Shown piece by piece: positions 16,778 to 26,576 of a stretch of 64,000 bases of DNA. Origin of the DNA: Kocuria rosea. GTDB lineage: Bacteria; Actinomycetota; Actinomycetes; Actinomycetales; Micrococcaceae. Within the stretch, counting starts at the first letter, position 1; each line of letters begins with the position of its first letter. The notes beneath the pieces were generated by a model. That model ran no database searches. It saw only the letters and a list, made by a program, of their open reading frames with translations, and had not been told where the DNA came from. Made by a program: the position numbers and the translations under genes. Location: NCBI RefSeq assembly GCF_023715525.1, contig NZ_JAMBOG010000001.1, forward strand, positions 1 through 64,000, given 5' to 3'.

Positions 16778-17611
16778 ATGTCCACCAAGCAGAAGGTCGG
16801 GTGGGCCGTCGTCTCGGTCCTGGTCCTGGTCTACGCCCTGTTCCCCGTCCTGTCGATCCTCATGACGTCCTTCAAGACGCCCTCGGACCTGACCTCCGGG
16901 AAGTTCCTGCCGACCCAGTGGGTGGGCGAGAACTACGCGTCCATCTTCGTGGGCGACGCCAAGGACCTCTTCGTCCCGTCGCTGATCAACTCGATCGGCA
17001 TCTGCCTGATCTCCACGTTCATCGCGGTGGTGCTCGCCACGTTCTGCGCGTACGCCATCGCCCGGCTGGACTTCCCCGGCAAGAAGATCATCCTCACCAC
17101 CGCGCTCGCGGTGTCCATGTTCCCGGTGATCTCCCTCGTGACCCCGCTGTTCAACCTGTGGCGCCAGATCGGGCTCTACGACACGTGGCCCGGCCTGATC
17201 ATCCCCTACCTCTCCCTGACCCTGCCGATCTCGATCTGGACGCTGACCGCGTTCTTCCAGCAGATCCCGTGGGACCTCGAGCGGGCCGCGCAGGTGGACG
17301 GCGCGACCACCTGGCAGGCGTTCCGCAAGGTCATCGTCCCGCTGGCCGCGCCCGGCGTGTTCACCACCGCGATCATCGCGTTCTTCATCGCGTGGAACGA
17401 CTTCGTCTACGGCATCGGCCTCACCTCGACCGAGCGCGCGCGGCCCGTGCCCGCGGCGCTGGCGTTCTTCACCGGCGCCTCGCAGTTCGAGGACCCGGCC
17501 GGCGCGATCTCCGCCGCCGCGATCGTCGTCACCATCCCGGTGGTGCTGCTGGTGCTGCTCTTCCAGCGCCAGATCGTCTCCGGCCTCACCCAGGGCGCGG
17601 TCAAGGGCTGA
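16778..17611 (+). CDS. sugB: Sugar ABC transporter permease, SugB-like
   Basis: This 277-residue permease of the MalG/UgpE type has six helices. The first helix follows directly after a short polar start, and the EAA-type loop RAAQVDGATTWQAFRKVIVP lies near residue 170. It pairs with SugA to form the transport path. Start is ATG, 6 bp after sugA, with a weak GGAAGG upstream. The C-terminus FQRQIVSGLTQGAVKG is the usual end of MalG-type permeases. Confidence 0.9.
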   Translation: MSTKQKVGWAVVSVLVLVYALFPVLSILMTSFKTPSDLTSGKFLPTQWVGENYASIFVGDAKDLFVPSLINSIGICLISTFIAVVLATFCAYAIARLDFPGKKIILTTALAVSMFPVISLVTPLFNLWRQIGLYDTWPGLIIPYLSLTLPISIWTLTAFFQQIPWDLERAAQVDGATTWQAFRKVIVPLAAPGVFTTAIIAFFIAWNDFVYGIGLTSTERARPVPAALAFFTGASQFEDPAGAISAAAIVVTIPVVLLVLLFQRQIVSGLTQGAVKG

Positions 17612-17661
17612 GCCCGCGCGCCCCCGAACCTCTTCCAAACCGAACGAAGGACTGAGCCCAG

Positions 17662-18924
17662 ATGGCAGCCATCACCCTCAACCACCTCGTCAAGCAGTAC
17701 GGCGACGGCTTTCCCGCGGTCAACGACGTCTCGATCGACATCGCCGACGGCGAGTTCCTCATCCTCGTGGGCCCCTCCGGCTGCGGCAAGTCGACGCTGC
17801 TGCGGATGATCGTGGGCCTGGAGGACATCACCTCCGGGGACCTGCTGATCAACGGCCAGCGGGTCAACGACAAGGAGCCCCGCGAGCGCAACCTCTCGAT
17901 GGTGTTCCAGAACTACGCTCTCTACCCCCACCTGACGGTCTACGAGAACATCGCGTTCCCGCTGCGCCTGTCCAAGGGGAAGTTCTCCGAGGAGGAGATC
18001 GACCGCAAGGTCCGCCACGCCGCGGCGACCCTGGACCTCGACGAGCACCTCGAGCGCAAGCCGGCGAACCTCTCCGGCGGCCAGCGCCAGCGCGTGGCGA
18101 TGGGCCGGGCCATCGTGCGGGACGCCGACGCGTTCCTCTTCGACGAGCCCCTGTCCAACCTCGACGCCAAGCTGCGCGGGCAGATGCGCGCGGAGATCGC
18201 CCAGCTGCAGCGGCGCATGGGCATCACCTCCGTCTACGTCACCCACGACCAGACCGAGGCCATGACCCTGGGCGATCGCGTGGCGGTGCTCAAGAAGGGC
18301 CTGCTGCAGCAGATCGCGTCCCCGCGGGAGCTCTACGAGCAGCCCGCGAACCTGTTCGTGGCCGGGTTCATCGGGGCGCCCTCGATGAACTTCATCCCGG
18401 CGCACGTGCGGGGCGACGTGTTCTCCACCCCGCTCGGGGACATCCCGGTCCCGGCGCAGGCCCGGGGGCGGATGTCCAAGGCCGGCGACATCGTGCTGCT
18501 GGGCGTGCGCCCGGAGCACTTCGAGGACGCCAAGTTCGTGGACGACGCGAAGCTGCCCTACGGGTCTGTCTTCGACACCGAGTTCACGCACACCGAGTGG
18601 CTGGGCAACCAGCAGTACGGCTACATCCGCTACCGGCCGGACGACGCCGTGCAGGCGAAGCTCAACGAGCTGGCCCGGGACCTCGACGGCGACGAGATGC
18701 AGCCGCAGCTCGTCGTGGCCTTGGACGCCTCCTCGCGGATCCGCGGGGGCTCCCCCGGCCGGATCTGGCTGGACACCCGCCGGATGCACGTCTTCGACCC
18801 CGAGACCGGGGAGAACCTCACCCGGGACGTCGAAGCCGGGGCCGAGCTGACCCGCGAGGCCGCCGAGGAGCGCAAGGCCGAGATCGAGCGCGCCCGGCAG
18901 CAGCAGGTGGCCGCCACCGGCTGA
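17662..18924 (+). CDS. sugC: Sugar ABC transporter ATPase, SugC/MsiK/UgpC-like
   Basis: This 420-residue ATPase powers the importer. It has Walker [10 protein letters not shown] (residues 37-45), signature LSGGQRQR, Walker [12 protein letters not shown] and switch VTHDQTEAM. The C-terminal third is the OB-fold regulatory domain of the MalK type (VRPEHFED). GAAGGA lies upstream of the ATG. It closes the operon and is followed by a strong terminator. MsiK-like ATPases in actinobacteria can serve several sugar importers, so it may also work outside this operon. Confidence 0.92.
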   Translation: MAAITLNHLVKQYGDGFPAVNDVSIDIADGEFLILVGPSGCGKSTLLRMIVGLEDITSGDLLINGQRVNDKEPRERNLSMVFQNYALYPHLTVYENIAFPLRLSKGKFSEEEIDRKVRHAAATLDLDEHLERKPANLSGGQRQRVAMGRAIVRDADAFLFDEPLSNLDAKLRGQMRAEIAQLQRRMGITSVYVTHDQTEAMTLGDRVAVLKKGLLQQIASPRELYEQPANLFVAGFIGAPSMNFIPAHVRGDVFSTPLGDIPVPAQARGRMSKAGDIVLLGVRPEHFEDAKFVDDAKLPYGSVFDTEFTHTEWLGNQQYGYIRYRPDDAVQAKLNELARDLDGDEMQPQLVVALDASSRIRGGSPGRIWLDTRRMHVFDPETGENLTRDVEAGAELTREAAEERKAEIERARQQQVAATG

Positions 18925-18942
18925 GCCCTCCCGCACCGCGCC

Positions 18943-18981
18943 AGGAGCCCGCCGCCCGCACGACCCGGGTGGCGGGCTCCT
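18943..18981 (+). terminator. Terminator of the sugar importer operon
   Basis: AGGAGCCCGCC (18943-18953) pairs perfectly with GGCGGGCTCCT (18971-18981), 18 nt after the sugC stop. The loop is 17 nt. There is no long T-run, as is usual in GC-rich actinobacteria. Confidence 0.7.
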
Positions 18982-19006
18982 CGCCGTGCGGGCCCGCGCG
19001 GGCCGC

Positions 19007-19657
19007 TCAGGCGCCGGTCTGCTGGGCGAGCGCCGACCAGAGCACGAGGGCGACGACGGCGACCAGCGCGGCCGAGGCCGCCGCGGAGCGCAGCCGCGGG
19101 TGGCGCAGCCGCCACGGCACGAGCCGGGGCCAGCGCCGGACGGCGTCCCGGACGGTGGCGGAGTCCAGGTGGGTGCGCGGGCGGCCGAGCGAGCGGGCCA
19201 CCTCCTCCAGCGTGCGGGCGTCCCAGACCGTCCCGTCCAGGGCGAGCACCGCCCGGCCCGCCGGGTCCGCGGCCCACAGGTGGGGCCGGCCCGCCCGGCG
19301 CGGGCTGTCGGCGGAGCGGTGCAGGGCCCCGACCGTGACCACGTGGTCGACGTCGGCGAGGGGTGCCGCGGCGAAGCCCACCGTGCGGGAGCGCAGGAGG
19401 TGGCTGTCGGTGCGGGCCACCAGGGCCGGGCGCAGCCGGGTCCAGCAGACCGCCGCCGCGGCGAGCACGAGCGCCGCCACCACGGCCGCGGTCCCCGCGG
19501 CCGGGCGGCGCCAGAAGAGGGTGAGCAGGCCGGCGGCGGCCACCAGCAGCGGGAGGGTGCAGGAGAGCAGCCGGGGCCCGTAGGAGCCCAGCCGGGGGTG
19601 GAAGGCCTCGCGGACGGGGCCGTACTTCTCGGGGACCTGCCGGACGGCGTCGGCCAT
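19007..19657 (-). CDS. Hypothetical membrane protein with a PH-like middle part
   Basis: I do not recognise a family with certainty. The 216-residue product has two adjacent hydrophobic segments near residues 32-70, a soluble middle of about 100 residues and a third hydrophobic segment at the C-terminus. The layout, with a short beta-rich soluble part containing ARTDSHLLRSRTVGF and GTVWDARTLEEVA, recalls small PH-like membrane proteins, but that is a guess. ATG start with GGAG about 11 nt upstream. It is divergent from the next gene across 110 bp. Confidence 0.65.
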   Translation of the reverse strand: MADAVRQVPEKYGPVREAFHPRLGSYGPRLLSCTLPLLVAAAGLLTLFWRRPAAGTAAVVAALVLAAAAVCWTRLRPALVARTDSHLLRSRTVGFAAAPLADVDHVVTVGALHRSADSPRRAGRPHLWAADPAGRAVLALDGTVWDARTLEEVARSLGRPRTHLDSATVRDAVRRWPRLVPWRLRHPRLRSAAASAALVAVVALVLWSALAQQTGA

Positions 19658-19755
19658 GGGCGGAACTCCAGACGGGGTCGGGGACGGGGGATGCCGGGGC
19701 GGCAGGGGAAGCGTACCCGCCGCGGGGCAACGGTGGGTGGACGGGGCGGATCGGA

Positions 19756-19761
19756 TAGCGT
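19756..19761 (+). promoter_or_regulatory. -10 element, leaderless promoter
   Basis: TAGCGT lies 6 nt before the ATG at 19768 and there is no Shine-Dalgarno sequence, so the transcript probably starts at the codon. Confidence 0.5.
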
Positions 19762-19767
19762 GGACGG

Positions 19768-20748
19768 ATGGAGTCGAACGTGCGCGTGCTCAAGGCCATC
19801 GGGGCCTGGCTGTTCCTCGTGCTGCTCGGGGTGGCGGCGGCGGCGGTCACGATCGCCCTGGTCAACAAGTACATGTACGGGCCGGAGACGGACGTCAGGG
19901 CGTACTTCGAGGACCTGCGCGACGGCGACGGCGGGGAGGCGCTGGGGCTGCTCAACGCCCGGGTCCCGGACTCGAACGCGGCCATGCTGGACGGCGAGCC
20001 GCTCGAGGCGGCCGCCGGGGGCCTGGAGGACGTCGAGGTCTCCACCGTCTCCGACGACGGCGAGCGGGCCGTGGTGCGGGCCGTGTACACCCTCGACGGC
20101 ACCGAGCACAGCTCGGAGTTCTCCCTCCACCCCGTGGACACGCAGTGGGGCTTCTTCACGGTGTGGGCGTTCGACGAGACCGAGCTGCCCACCGTGGCCG
20201 TGTCCCTGCCGGGCGCCACATCGGTGGACCTCAACGGCACGGCGGTGGCCCTGCCGGAGTCCGCGCGGGAGTTCTCCGCGTTCTTCCCGGGCGTCTACAC
20301 GGCCTCCTACACGTCCGAGCTGGTGGAGACCGACCCGGTGAGCACCGTCGTCACCGCCCCGGGCCAGCGCGCCGAGATCGAGCTGCGGGCCCGGCCCACC
20401 CCGAAGCTCGAGGACGAGGTGGACCGGCAGCTGCGGGAGCACCTCGACGGCTGCGCCGGGCAGAACACCCTCTACCCCGCCGGCTGCCCGTTCTCGTTCG
20501 AGTTCGACGGCCGCGTGGACGGGGAGGTGCAGTGGGACATCGAGGACTACCCCGACCCGGAGATCACCGTGGGCGAGGGCCCGGGCGGCTGGTCGATGGC
20601 CCCCGCCCAGGGCACCGCGCGGATCGCCTTCGACTCCCTCGACCTGTTCACCGGCGACGTCGAGCGCGTCGAGCGGACCGTGCCGTTCGAGGTCTCGGCC
20701 GACCTGCGGGTCGACGACACCACGGTCACGGTCACCCCGCGCGGCTGA
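19768..20748 (+). CDS. Membrane-anchored extracytoplasmic protein of unknown function
   Basis: This 326-residue protein has one hydrophobic segment near residues 10-32 and otherwise a soluble, acidic, beta-rich body, so it is probably anchored outside the membrane. Two cysteines near residues 229 and 238 (CAGQNTLYPAGC) could form a disulphide. The arrangement recalls proteins with a repeated lumazine-binding/DUF4878-like fold (AYFEDLRDGDGGEALGLL), but I cannot assign a role. It faces a convergent NHL-repeat gene, 35 bp away. Confidence 0.7.
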   Translation: MESNVRVLKAIGAWLFLVLLGVAAAAVTIALVNKYMYGPETDVRAYFEDLRDGDGGEALGLLNARVPDSNAAMLDGEPLEAAAGGLEDVEVSTVSDDGERAVVRAVYTLDGTEHSSEFSLHPVDTQWGFFTVWAFDETELPTVAVSLPGATSVDLNGTAVALPESAREFSAFFPGVYTASYTSELVETDPVSTVVTAPGQRAEIELRARPTPKLEDEVDRQLREHLDGCAGQNTLYPAGCPFSFEFDGRVDGEVQWDIEDYPDPEITVGEGPGGWSMAPAQGTARIAFDSLDLFTGDVERVERTVPFEVSADLRVDDTTVTVTPRG

Positions 20749-20783
20749 GCCGGGCCCGTGCGGCGGGCCCGGCTCAGCCGCGC

Positions 20784-22679
20784 TCAGTTGACGCCGCGCA
20801 GGTCGAGGACCAGCTCGGCCTCCCCATCGGCGTCCAGCACAAAGGGGATCCCCCAGTCCTGCTGGTACAGGTGGCAGGCCGCGTGGTCGGGGATCTCCCC
20901 GCCCGGCTCCCCGTCGCACGCCGCGGCGCGGGCGGTGATGTGCAGGACGCCCTCGGTGACGCCCTCCGCCAGCACGAGTTCCCGGCGCAGCCCCTGGGCG
21001 GTGCCCGCGCCCTGCGCGAGCGCGTGCTCCGGGGAGGAGGAGATCTTCAGCTGGGTGGGGTCGCCCCACCGGTCGTCGAGCTTCTGCCCGGTGGGGGCCG
21101 CGAACCGCACCTCGATCCCCAGCGCGCCGGGGGCCAGCCTCGTGCGGGGGCGCTGGGTCTGCGACGCGCCCTCGTCGACGCGCTGGGCGGCCGCCGGGAT
21201 CGGCACCCGCACCAGGCGGTGCGCGTTGGCCTCCACGACGACCAGCAGCGGCTCGTCGCCGGAGACGTCCAGCAGGACGTCGGAGGGCTCGGCCAGCCCG
21301 CGGGCCAGCGTCGCGACCTGGCGGGTGCGCGGGTCGTAGTGGCGCACGGCCCCGTTGTAGGTGTCGGCCACCGCCACGGAGCCGTCGGGCAGCTGGGCCA
21401 CCCCGAGGCAGTGCTGCATCCGGGCCTGGCCGGCGTCCCCGTCGCGGAAGCCGAAGTCGAACAGCCCCTCGCCCACGGCGGTCTCCACGGTCACGGAGCC
21501 GTCGTCGGCGAAGCGCAGGACGCGCAGGGCGGAGGTCTCCGAGTCGGCGACCCACAGGTTGCCCAGGTGGTCCTCGGCGAGGCCGGAGGACTGGGCGAAC
21601 CACGCCTCGGCCGCCGGGCCGTCCTTGAGCCCCTCGTCGCCCGTGCCCGCGAGCACGGCGAGCTGCCCGGTGCGGGGGTCGAAGGAGAACAGCTGGTGGG
21701 TGCCGGCCATCGCGACGACGAGCCGGTCCGCCCTCGTGGACCACGCCACGTCCCACGGCGAGGACAGGGCCACGCTCAGCGGGTCCGCGCCCTGCGCGAC
21801 GTGGTCGGGCCCGGCGCCGCGGGCGCGCTCGGCGTCGAGCAGTCGCTGCACGCCGCTGCCGGCGACGGTGCGGACCTCGCCCGTGGCGAGGTCCACGCCC
21901 CGGAGGCGGTGGTTGACGGAGTCGGCCACGACCACGTCGTAGCCGGCGGCCGCGCGCACGGCCTCGGGCAGCAGGGTCAGGCCCTGCGGCTCGGTGAACT
22001 GCGCGGCGGCGGCGTCCCCGTCCCGGTGGCCCTTGGTCCCGGAGCCGATGACCCGCTGGACCGTGGCGAGGTCGTTGCCCAGCTGGACGAGGCGGTGGTG
22101 GCCCGTGTCGGAGACGAGGAACGACCCGTCGGGCAGGGGCAGGACCTTGCCGGGGAAGCGGAGGTCACCCTCCGGGGCGGGGCGCGGGACGTAGGGGCCG
22201 TCGCCGCGGTGCAGGGTGCCCTTCGCCTCGTGCTCGGCCACCAGCTCCTCCACGAGGGGGACGAGGCCCTGGACGTGGCCCTCCCCCGAGAGGTGGGCCA
22301 CGATGTAGCCCTCCGGGTCCACGACCACGAGGGTCGGCCACGCGCGGGCCGTGTAGGCCTGCCACGTCGTCAGCTCGGGGTCGTCGAGGACCGGGTGGTG
22401 GATCTCGTAGCGGTCCACGGCCGCGGCGAGCGCGGCCGGGTCGGCCTCGTGCTCGAACTTCGGCGAGTGCACGCCCACGGTGACGAGGACGTCGGCGAAG
22501 CGCTCCTCCAGCGGGCGCAGCTCGTCCAGCACGTGCAGGCAGTTGATGCAGCAGAAGGACCAGAAGTCGAGGAGCACGATCTTGCCGCGCAGCGCGGCGA
22601 GGTCCAGCGGCTTGTCGCCGGTGTTGAGCCAGGCCCGGCCCTCCAGTTCGGAGGCGCGGACGCGGGAGGTGAGGCGCAT
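20784..22679 (-). CDS. Thioredoxin-like/NHL-repeat protein (NHLRC2 type)
   Basis: The 631-residue protein starts with a TlpA-like thioredoxin domain (residues 15-160) with LLDFWSFCCINCLHVL; Cys44 and Cys47 form the CxxC redox pair. NHL beta-propeller repeats follow (residues about 170-470; SDTGHHRLVQL, VADSVNHRLRGVD and VADTYNGAVRHYD are typical). A C-terminal beta-sandwich completes it. This is the layout of NHLRC2. No signal peptide is visible, so it is probably cytoplasmic. I chose the ATG at 22677-22679 because AAAGGA lies upstream. It is downstream of the CopD-CtaG and CopC genes on the same strand, across 151 bp. Its precise role is unknown. Confidence 0.88.
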   Translation of the reverse strand: MRLTSRVRASELEGRAWLNTGDKPLDLAALRGKIVLLDFWSFCCINCLHVLDELRPLEERFADVLVTVGVHSPKFEHEADPAALAAAVDRYEIHHPVLDDPELTTWQAYTARAWPTLVVVDPEGYIVAHLSGEGHVQGLVPLVEELVAEHEAKGTLHRGDGPYVPRPAPEGDLRFPGKVLPLPDGSFLVSDTGHHRLVQLGNDLATVQRVIGSGTKGHRDGDAAAAQFTEPQGLTLLPEAVRAAAGYDVVVADSVNHRLRGVDLATGEVRTVAGSGVQRLLDAERARGAGPDHVAQGADPLSVALSSPWDVAWSTRADRLVVAMAGTHQLFSFDPRTGQLAVLAGTGDEGLKDGPAAEAWFAQSSGLAEDHLGNLWVADSETSALRVLRFADDGSVTVETAVGEGLFDFGFRDGDAGQARMQHCLGVAQLPDGSVAVADTYNGAVRHYDPRTRQVATLARGLAEPSDVLLDVSGDEPLLVVVEANAHRLVRVPIPAAAQRVDEGASQTQRPRTRLAPGALGIEVRFAAPTGQKLDDRWGDPTQLKISSSPEHALAQGAGTAQGLRRELVLAEGVTEGVLHITARAAACDGEPGGEIPDHAACHLYQQDWGIPFVLDADGEAELVLDLRGVN

Positions 22680-22830
22680 GGGGTCGGGTCCTTTCGGCGG
22701 CACGGGCGGTGCGGCGGACGGTGCGGCAGCGGGTGCGGCCGGTGGTGCGGGCAGGGTGGTTCCGTTCCTGGTCAACGCGGTGGGCGGGCGGGTATTCCGG
22801 GAGCCCGACGGCGGCGGTGTGAGAATCGGC

Positions 22831-24999
22831 TCAGCGGCGGGCGGAGCGGTCGTCGCGCTCCGCGAGGCCCGCCATCATCTCGTTGTAGGCCCTCAGCTCG
22901 GCGTCGCCGGTGCGGTCCGCCGCGCGGTCCACCCGGCGGTTCTCCCTCGTGCCCTCCATCGCCCACATGATCGCGACGACGACGGCGACGACGACGGTCG
23001 GGAACTCGCCGATGCCCCACATCAGGGCCCCGCCGAGCTGCTGGTCCTCGATGGCGCTGCGGCCCCAGTCGCGGCCGGTGTTGCCGAACCAGGAGGCCTG
23101 CAGCAGGGTGTCGGAGCCCATGATCGCCACACCCACGAACGCGTGGTAGACCATCGTGGCCAGCAGCAGGATCAGGCGCATCATGTGCGTGGGACGCCTC
23201 GGGATCGGGTCGATGCCGATGAGCACGAGCATGAACAGGTAGCCGGTGAGCAGGAAGTGCACGATCATCAGCACGTGCCCCACGTGGTAGTGCAGGGTGA
23301 AGTGGAACAGCGGCGTGAAGTAGAACACCACGATCGAGGCCGCGAAGTTCACGCCGGCGACGACCGGGTGGGTGACGATCCGGCCCCAGGTGGAGTGGAC
23401 CAGGCGCAGGATCCACTCGCGGGGCCCCCGGGTGCCGTCCTGGCGGGGCTCGAGGGCCTTGAGCAGCAGGGTGACGGGGGCTCCGAGGACCAGGAAGATC
23501 GGGGCGACCATGGTGAGCACCATGTGCTCGACCATGTGCGCGGAGAACAGGACCCGGCCGTAGACGGCGACGCCGCCCGAGGTGATCCAGAACAGCACGG
23601 CGAGACCCGTCAGCCACGAGAGCCCGCGCAGCACGGACCAGGAGCTCCCGCGGCGGCGGACCCGCACGAGCGCCCACACGTAGCCGAGCGCCAGGAACGC
23701 GCACACCGCGAGCCACAGCGGGTCCACCCGCCACGTGGTGAACCAGGACGCGGCGGTCGGCTCGGGCGGCAGCTCGTACCAGGTGAGGATCAGCGCCGGG
23801 GAGGCGTCCGGGGCCAGCTCCTCGGGCACCGGCGGGGCGGTGCGGGACAGCGCCACGGCGAGGCCCATGACGGCGCCCATGACCAGCACCTCGCCGAGCA
23901 CGAGCTGCCACAGCGCGCGGCGCGCGGCGAGCCGGCCGGCCTCGAGCGCGGGGACCAGCCACCGGCGGTGGGCGAGCCCGGCGAGGCCGAGCACCAGCGT
24001 GAGCGCGGCCTTCACGAGCACCAGGCGCCCGTAGGGGCTGAGCAGCTGCTCCCAGGTGCCGATCCGCACGGCCGCGTTGAGCACGCCGGAGAGCAGCACC
24101 AGGAAGAAGCTACCGAGCGCCACGGCGGAGAAGCGGCGCAGCACCACGGCGGCCATCGGCACCCGGCGCCGCGCCCCGGCGCCGCGGGCGGCGCCCTCGG
24201 GCAGGGTCCCGGTGCCGGCGTCCCGGGCGCTCAGCTGCGGGGAGAGCCAGGCCAGCACCACGAGCCCGCCGGTCCACAGGCTCACGCCCAGCAGGTGCAG
24301 GCCCAGGGAGTTGACGGCGCCCATGTGGTCGTCGCCGCCGGCGGCGTGGCCGGTGAGGGCCATGGCGACCAGCGCCACGCACGCGAGGGCGAAGGTGAGG
24401 AGCAGCCCCAGCAGGGCCCGCACGCCGAAGACGAGGGTGGTGACCACCGCGGCGACCACCACGACCGTGGCCTGGGCCTGGCCCGCGGGGATGTCGGTGG
24501 TGTAGTGGAGCAGCTGCTGGGTGTAGGTGGCGTCCCCGCCCACCGGCACGCCGGCCACGTCGGAGTAGGACAGCACGAGGACCGCGACGGCGGCCACCGT
24601 CCACACCGCGGACGCGGCCTCGGCCAGGCGCAGCGTCGCCGTGAACAGCGGGTGCTCGACCGCCTCGCCGTCGTCCCGCCCGTCCGGGCCCGTGCGGCGG
24701 CGCAGCCCGCCCCGCGTCCTCGGCACGACGCCGACGGCGAAGAGCAGGGCGCCCATGACGACGACGAGCGCGCCGTCGTGGAGCACCTCCGCCACCGGCA
24801 GGCCCCAGCGCACCAGCGCCCCGGGGTCGGCGGCGAGAGGGGCCGTGCCCGAGCCGCTGTAGAGCATCGCCACGACCAGGGCGGTGAGCGCCACCACGGG
24901 GGCCGCGGCGAGCAGCCACGGGTCGACGCCCCGGGCGCCGGCGGCCTCCGCGTCGGGGGCGTCGCCCCGGGCGGGGCGGCGGTCCGTCCTCGTGATCAT
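22831..24999 (-). CDS. Fused CopD copper-resistance / CtaG cytochrome oxidase assembly protein
   Basis: The 722-residue membrane protein has two parts. The N-terminal half (to about residue 420) has eight or more helices and the CopD-type WTGGLVVLAW and FSAVALGSFFLVLLSGVLNA segments. The C-terminal half is a CtaG-like Caa3 assembly factor with SAHMVEHMVLTMVAPIFLVLGAP, PLFHFTLHYHVGH and the conserved histidines for copper handling. It probably moves copper across the membrane and helps insert it into cytochrome oxidase. I chose the ATG at 24997-24999, which has GGAG 8 nt upstream. CopC follows upstream on the same strand, which supports the copper role. Confidence 0.88.
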   Translation of the reverse strand: MITRTDRRPARGDAPDAEAAGARGVDPWLLAAAPVVALTALVVAMLYSGSGTAPLAADPGALVRWGLPVAEVLHDGALVVVMGALLFAVGVVPRTRGGLRRRTGPDGRDDGEAVEHPLFTATLRLAEAASAVWTVAAVAVLVLSYSDVAGVPVGGDATYTQQLLHYTTDIPAGQAQATVVVVAAVVTTLVFGVRALLGLLLTFALACVALVAMALTGHAAGGDDHMGAVNSLGLHLLGVSLWTGGLVVLAWLSPQLSARDAGTGTLPEGAARGAGARRRVPMAAVVLRRFSAVALGSFFLVLLSGVLNAAVRIGTWEQLLSPYGRLVLVKAALTLVLGLAGLAHRRWLVPALEAGRLAARRALWQLVLGEVLVMGAVMGLAVALSRTAPPVPEELAPDASPALILTWYELPPEPTAASWFTTWRVDPLWLAVCAFLALGYVWALVRVRRRGSSWSVLRGLSWLTGLAVLFWITSGGVAVYGRVLFSAHMVEHMVLTMVAPIFLVLGAPVTLLLKALEPRQDGTRGPREWILRLVHSTWGRIVTHPVVAGVNFAASIVVFYFTPLFHFTLHYHVGHVLMIVHFLLTGYLFMLVLIGIDPIPRRPTHMMRLILLLATMVYHAFVGVAIMGSDTLLQASWFGNTGRDWGRSAIEDQQLGGALMWGIGEFPTVVVAVVVAIMWAMEGTRENRRVDRAADRTGDAELRAYNEMMAGLAERDDRSARR

Positions 25000-25123
25000 T
25001 CCCGTTCTCCTTCGCCCGCCCCTCGACGACGGGGCGGCTGCGTCCATTGTCCCCCGCGGCGCAAATCGACCCCGGTGAGGGTTCCCGGGCCCGGCTCAGC
25101 GGGGGCGGTCCGGCGGGTGCGCC

Positions 25124-25660
25124 TCAGCGGGCGCGGCGGCGGGAGGCCAGGCTCACGGCGCCGAGCACGGCGAGGGAGACGCCCGCTCCGGCGGCGGCGA
25201 CCAGCCACAGCGGGACGTCCCCGCCGGCGCCCGCGGCCGCGGGCTCCTGGGCCTGCGCGCCGGCGGAGGCGGTGGGCCCGGTGCCGGAGCCCTGGCCGAC
25301 CTCGTAGTCGAAGGTCCCCTCGATGGGGTGGCCGTCGCTGGAGACGACCCGCCACACGACGTGGTAGGTCTCGTCCTCGGTGCCCTCGTCGGTCAGCGGC
25401 TGGCTGACGCGGGTACCGTCCTGCTCGAGCGGGCCGTCGGTCACGGACCGGCCCTCGGAGTCGGTGACGCTCACCCGGGGGCCGATGTCCAGGACCTCCC
25501 CCGTGAAGGTGAGCTCGATCTGCTCCGGGGCGGTCTCCAGCACGGCGCCGGGCTCCGGTGAGACGCCGACGAGCTCGTCGTGGGCGGAGGCGGGGGGCGC
25601 GGACAGGACGGTCAGGGCGCCCGCGGCCAGGAGGGCGGCGGTGCGTCGGGTGGTGCGCAT
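25124..25660 (-). CDS. copC: Copper resistance protein CopC
   Basis: This 178-residue secreted protein binds copper at the outer face of the membrane. A signal peptide ends in ASA-HDE, so the mature protein starts with the histidine used for Cu(II) binding. DGHPIEGTF is the second conserved copper ligand region. A serine/alanine-rich linker leads to a C-terminal hydrophobic segment and a short arginine-rich tail, so it is anchored. ATG with AAGGAG upstream. It lies 124 bp upstream of the CopD-CtaG gene on the same strand. Confidence 0.9.
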   Translation of the reverse strand: MRTTRRTAALLAAGALTVLSAPPASAHDELVGVSPEPGAVLETAPEQIELTFTGEVLDIGPRVSVTDSEGRSVTDGPLEQDGTRVSQPLTDEGTEDETYHVVWRVVSSDGHPIEGTFDYEVGQGSGTGPTASAGAQAQEPAAAGAGGDVPLWLVAAAGAGVSLAVLGAVSLASRRRAR

Positions 25661-25802
25661 GGGGAGGGGCTCCTTCGTTGCCGGGCAGGGCATCGGTCGA
25701 CCGTGGGGACGGGCCGCCGGGCCGGGCGGCCCGCGGCGCTGGGGGTCGTCGTGCGCCCGGCTCCGCGCCCGGCGCCGGCGCGCACGGGACCGTGCGGCCG
25801 GG

Positions 25803-26453
25803 TCAGCCGGCGGGCAGCGGGGCGGGTCCGCCGGGGAGGGCGGAGCGCCGGGGGCCACGACGACGGACGGGCGGCGGCCCCCGGTGGGAGCGCACCGGGC
25901 GCAGCAGGGACTGGTCGGTCAGCACGTGCGGGCGCCCGCCGGCCGCGGCACGGGGCCGGGGCACGGCGAGCGGGACGGACAGGGCCTGCCACAGCCGCCG
26001 CACGCGCAGCCGCAGGGTGTCCAGCAGGACCACGGCCGCGACCTCGCCGTGGCGCACCAGGGCGTAGCAGGCCGCGGCGGCCAGCACGTGCGAGAGGACC
26101 ATGGCGGGACCGGCGTGGGACTCGACCTCCAGCACGAGGGCGGGGCCGGCGTGGGCGGCTCCGTGGAGGCCCGCCGGCCGGGTGGCGTCGACGACCGTGG
26201 TGACGGCGCCGGTCCCGGCGAAGAGGGCGTGCAGGAGGCCCTGGCTGAGCAGCACGCCGGCCAGCAGCGAGGCCCGCGAGAGCATCCGCCCGGCCAGGGC
26301 GACGCACAGCGGCCCCGACAGGGCCAGGGAGAGGAGCACCAGCACCGCGGGCGGGGCCGGCCCGTCCGCGGCGACGTGGGACGCGGCGGCGAAGAAGGTG
26401 GCGAGGCCCGCTCCGGTCCAGCCGCGGGCGAGGCGCTGCGCGCGTGGGCCCAC
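25803..26453 (-). CDS. Hypothetical integral membrane protein near copper genes
   Basis: The 216-residue product has about five hydrophobic segments in its first 150 residues, several histidines between them (SHVAADG, LLHALF, LHGAAHAG, ESHAGPAM) and an arginine/proline-rich tail. I recognise no family. It is the gene before copC on the same strand, 142 bp upstream, so a role in copper handling is possible but only by position. GTG start, with GGGGAGG about 6 nt upstream. CATAAT on the minus strand near 26501-26507 may be its -10 element. Confidence 0.6.
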   Translation of the reverse strand: MGPRAQRLARGWTGAGLATFFAAASHVAADGPAPPAVLVLLSLALSGPLCVALAGRMLSRASLLAGVLLSQGLLHALFAGTGAVTTVVDATRPAGLHGAAHAGPALVLEVESHAGPAMVLSHVLAAAACYALVRHGEVAAVVLLDTLRLRVRRLWQALSVPLAVPRPRAAAGGRPHVLTDQSLLRPVRSHRGPPPVRRRGPRRSALPGGPAPLPAG

Positions 26454-26576
26454 GCCGCCACCTCCCCTCGGACCGCCGGCCGGACGGCTCGGCGCTCCAA
26501 TTATGCGCCGCGCCTGCGGGGCCGGGCCAATCGCGGCGGACCGGGGCGGGCGGCACCGGCGGGGCCCCCGGAGACG

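Noticed and set aside
22683-22730. Repeated GGTGCGG units upstream of the NHLRC2-like gene
   Set aside because: Four imperfect copies in GC-rich intergenic DNA; the spacing is irregular and an alternative start would give only an Ala/Pro-rich leader. No clear role.
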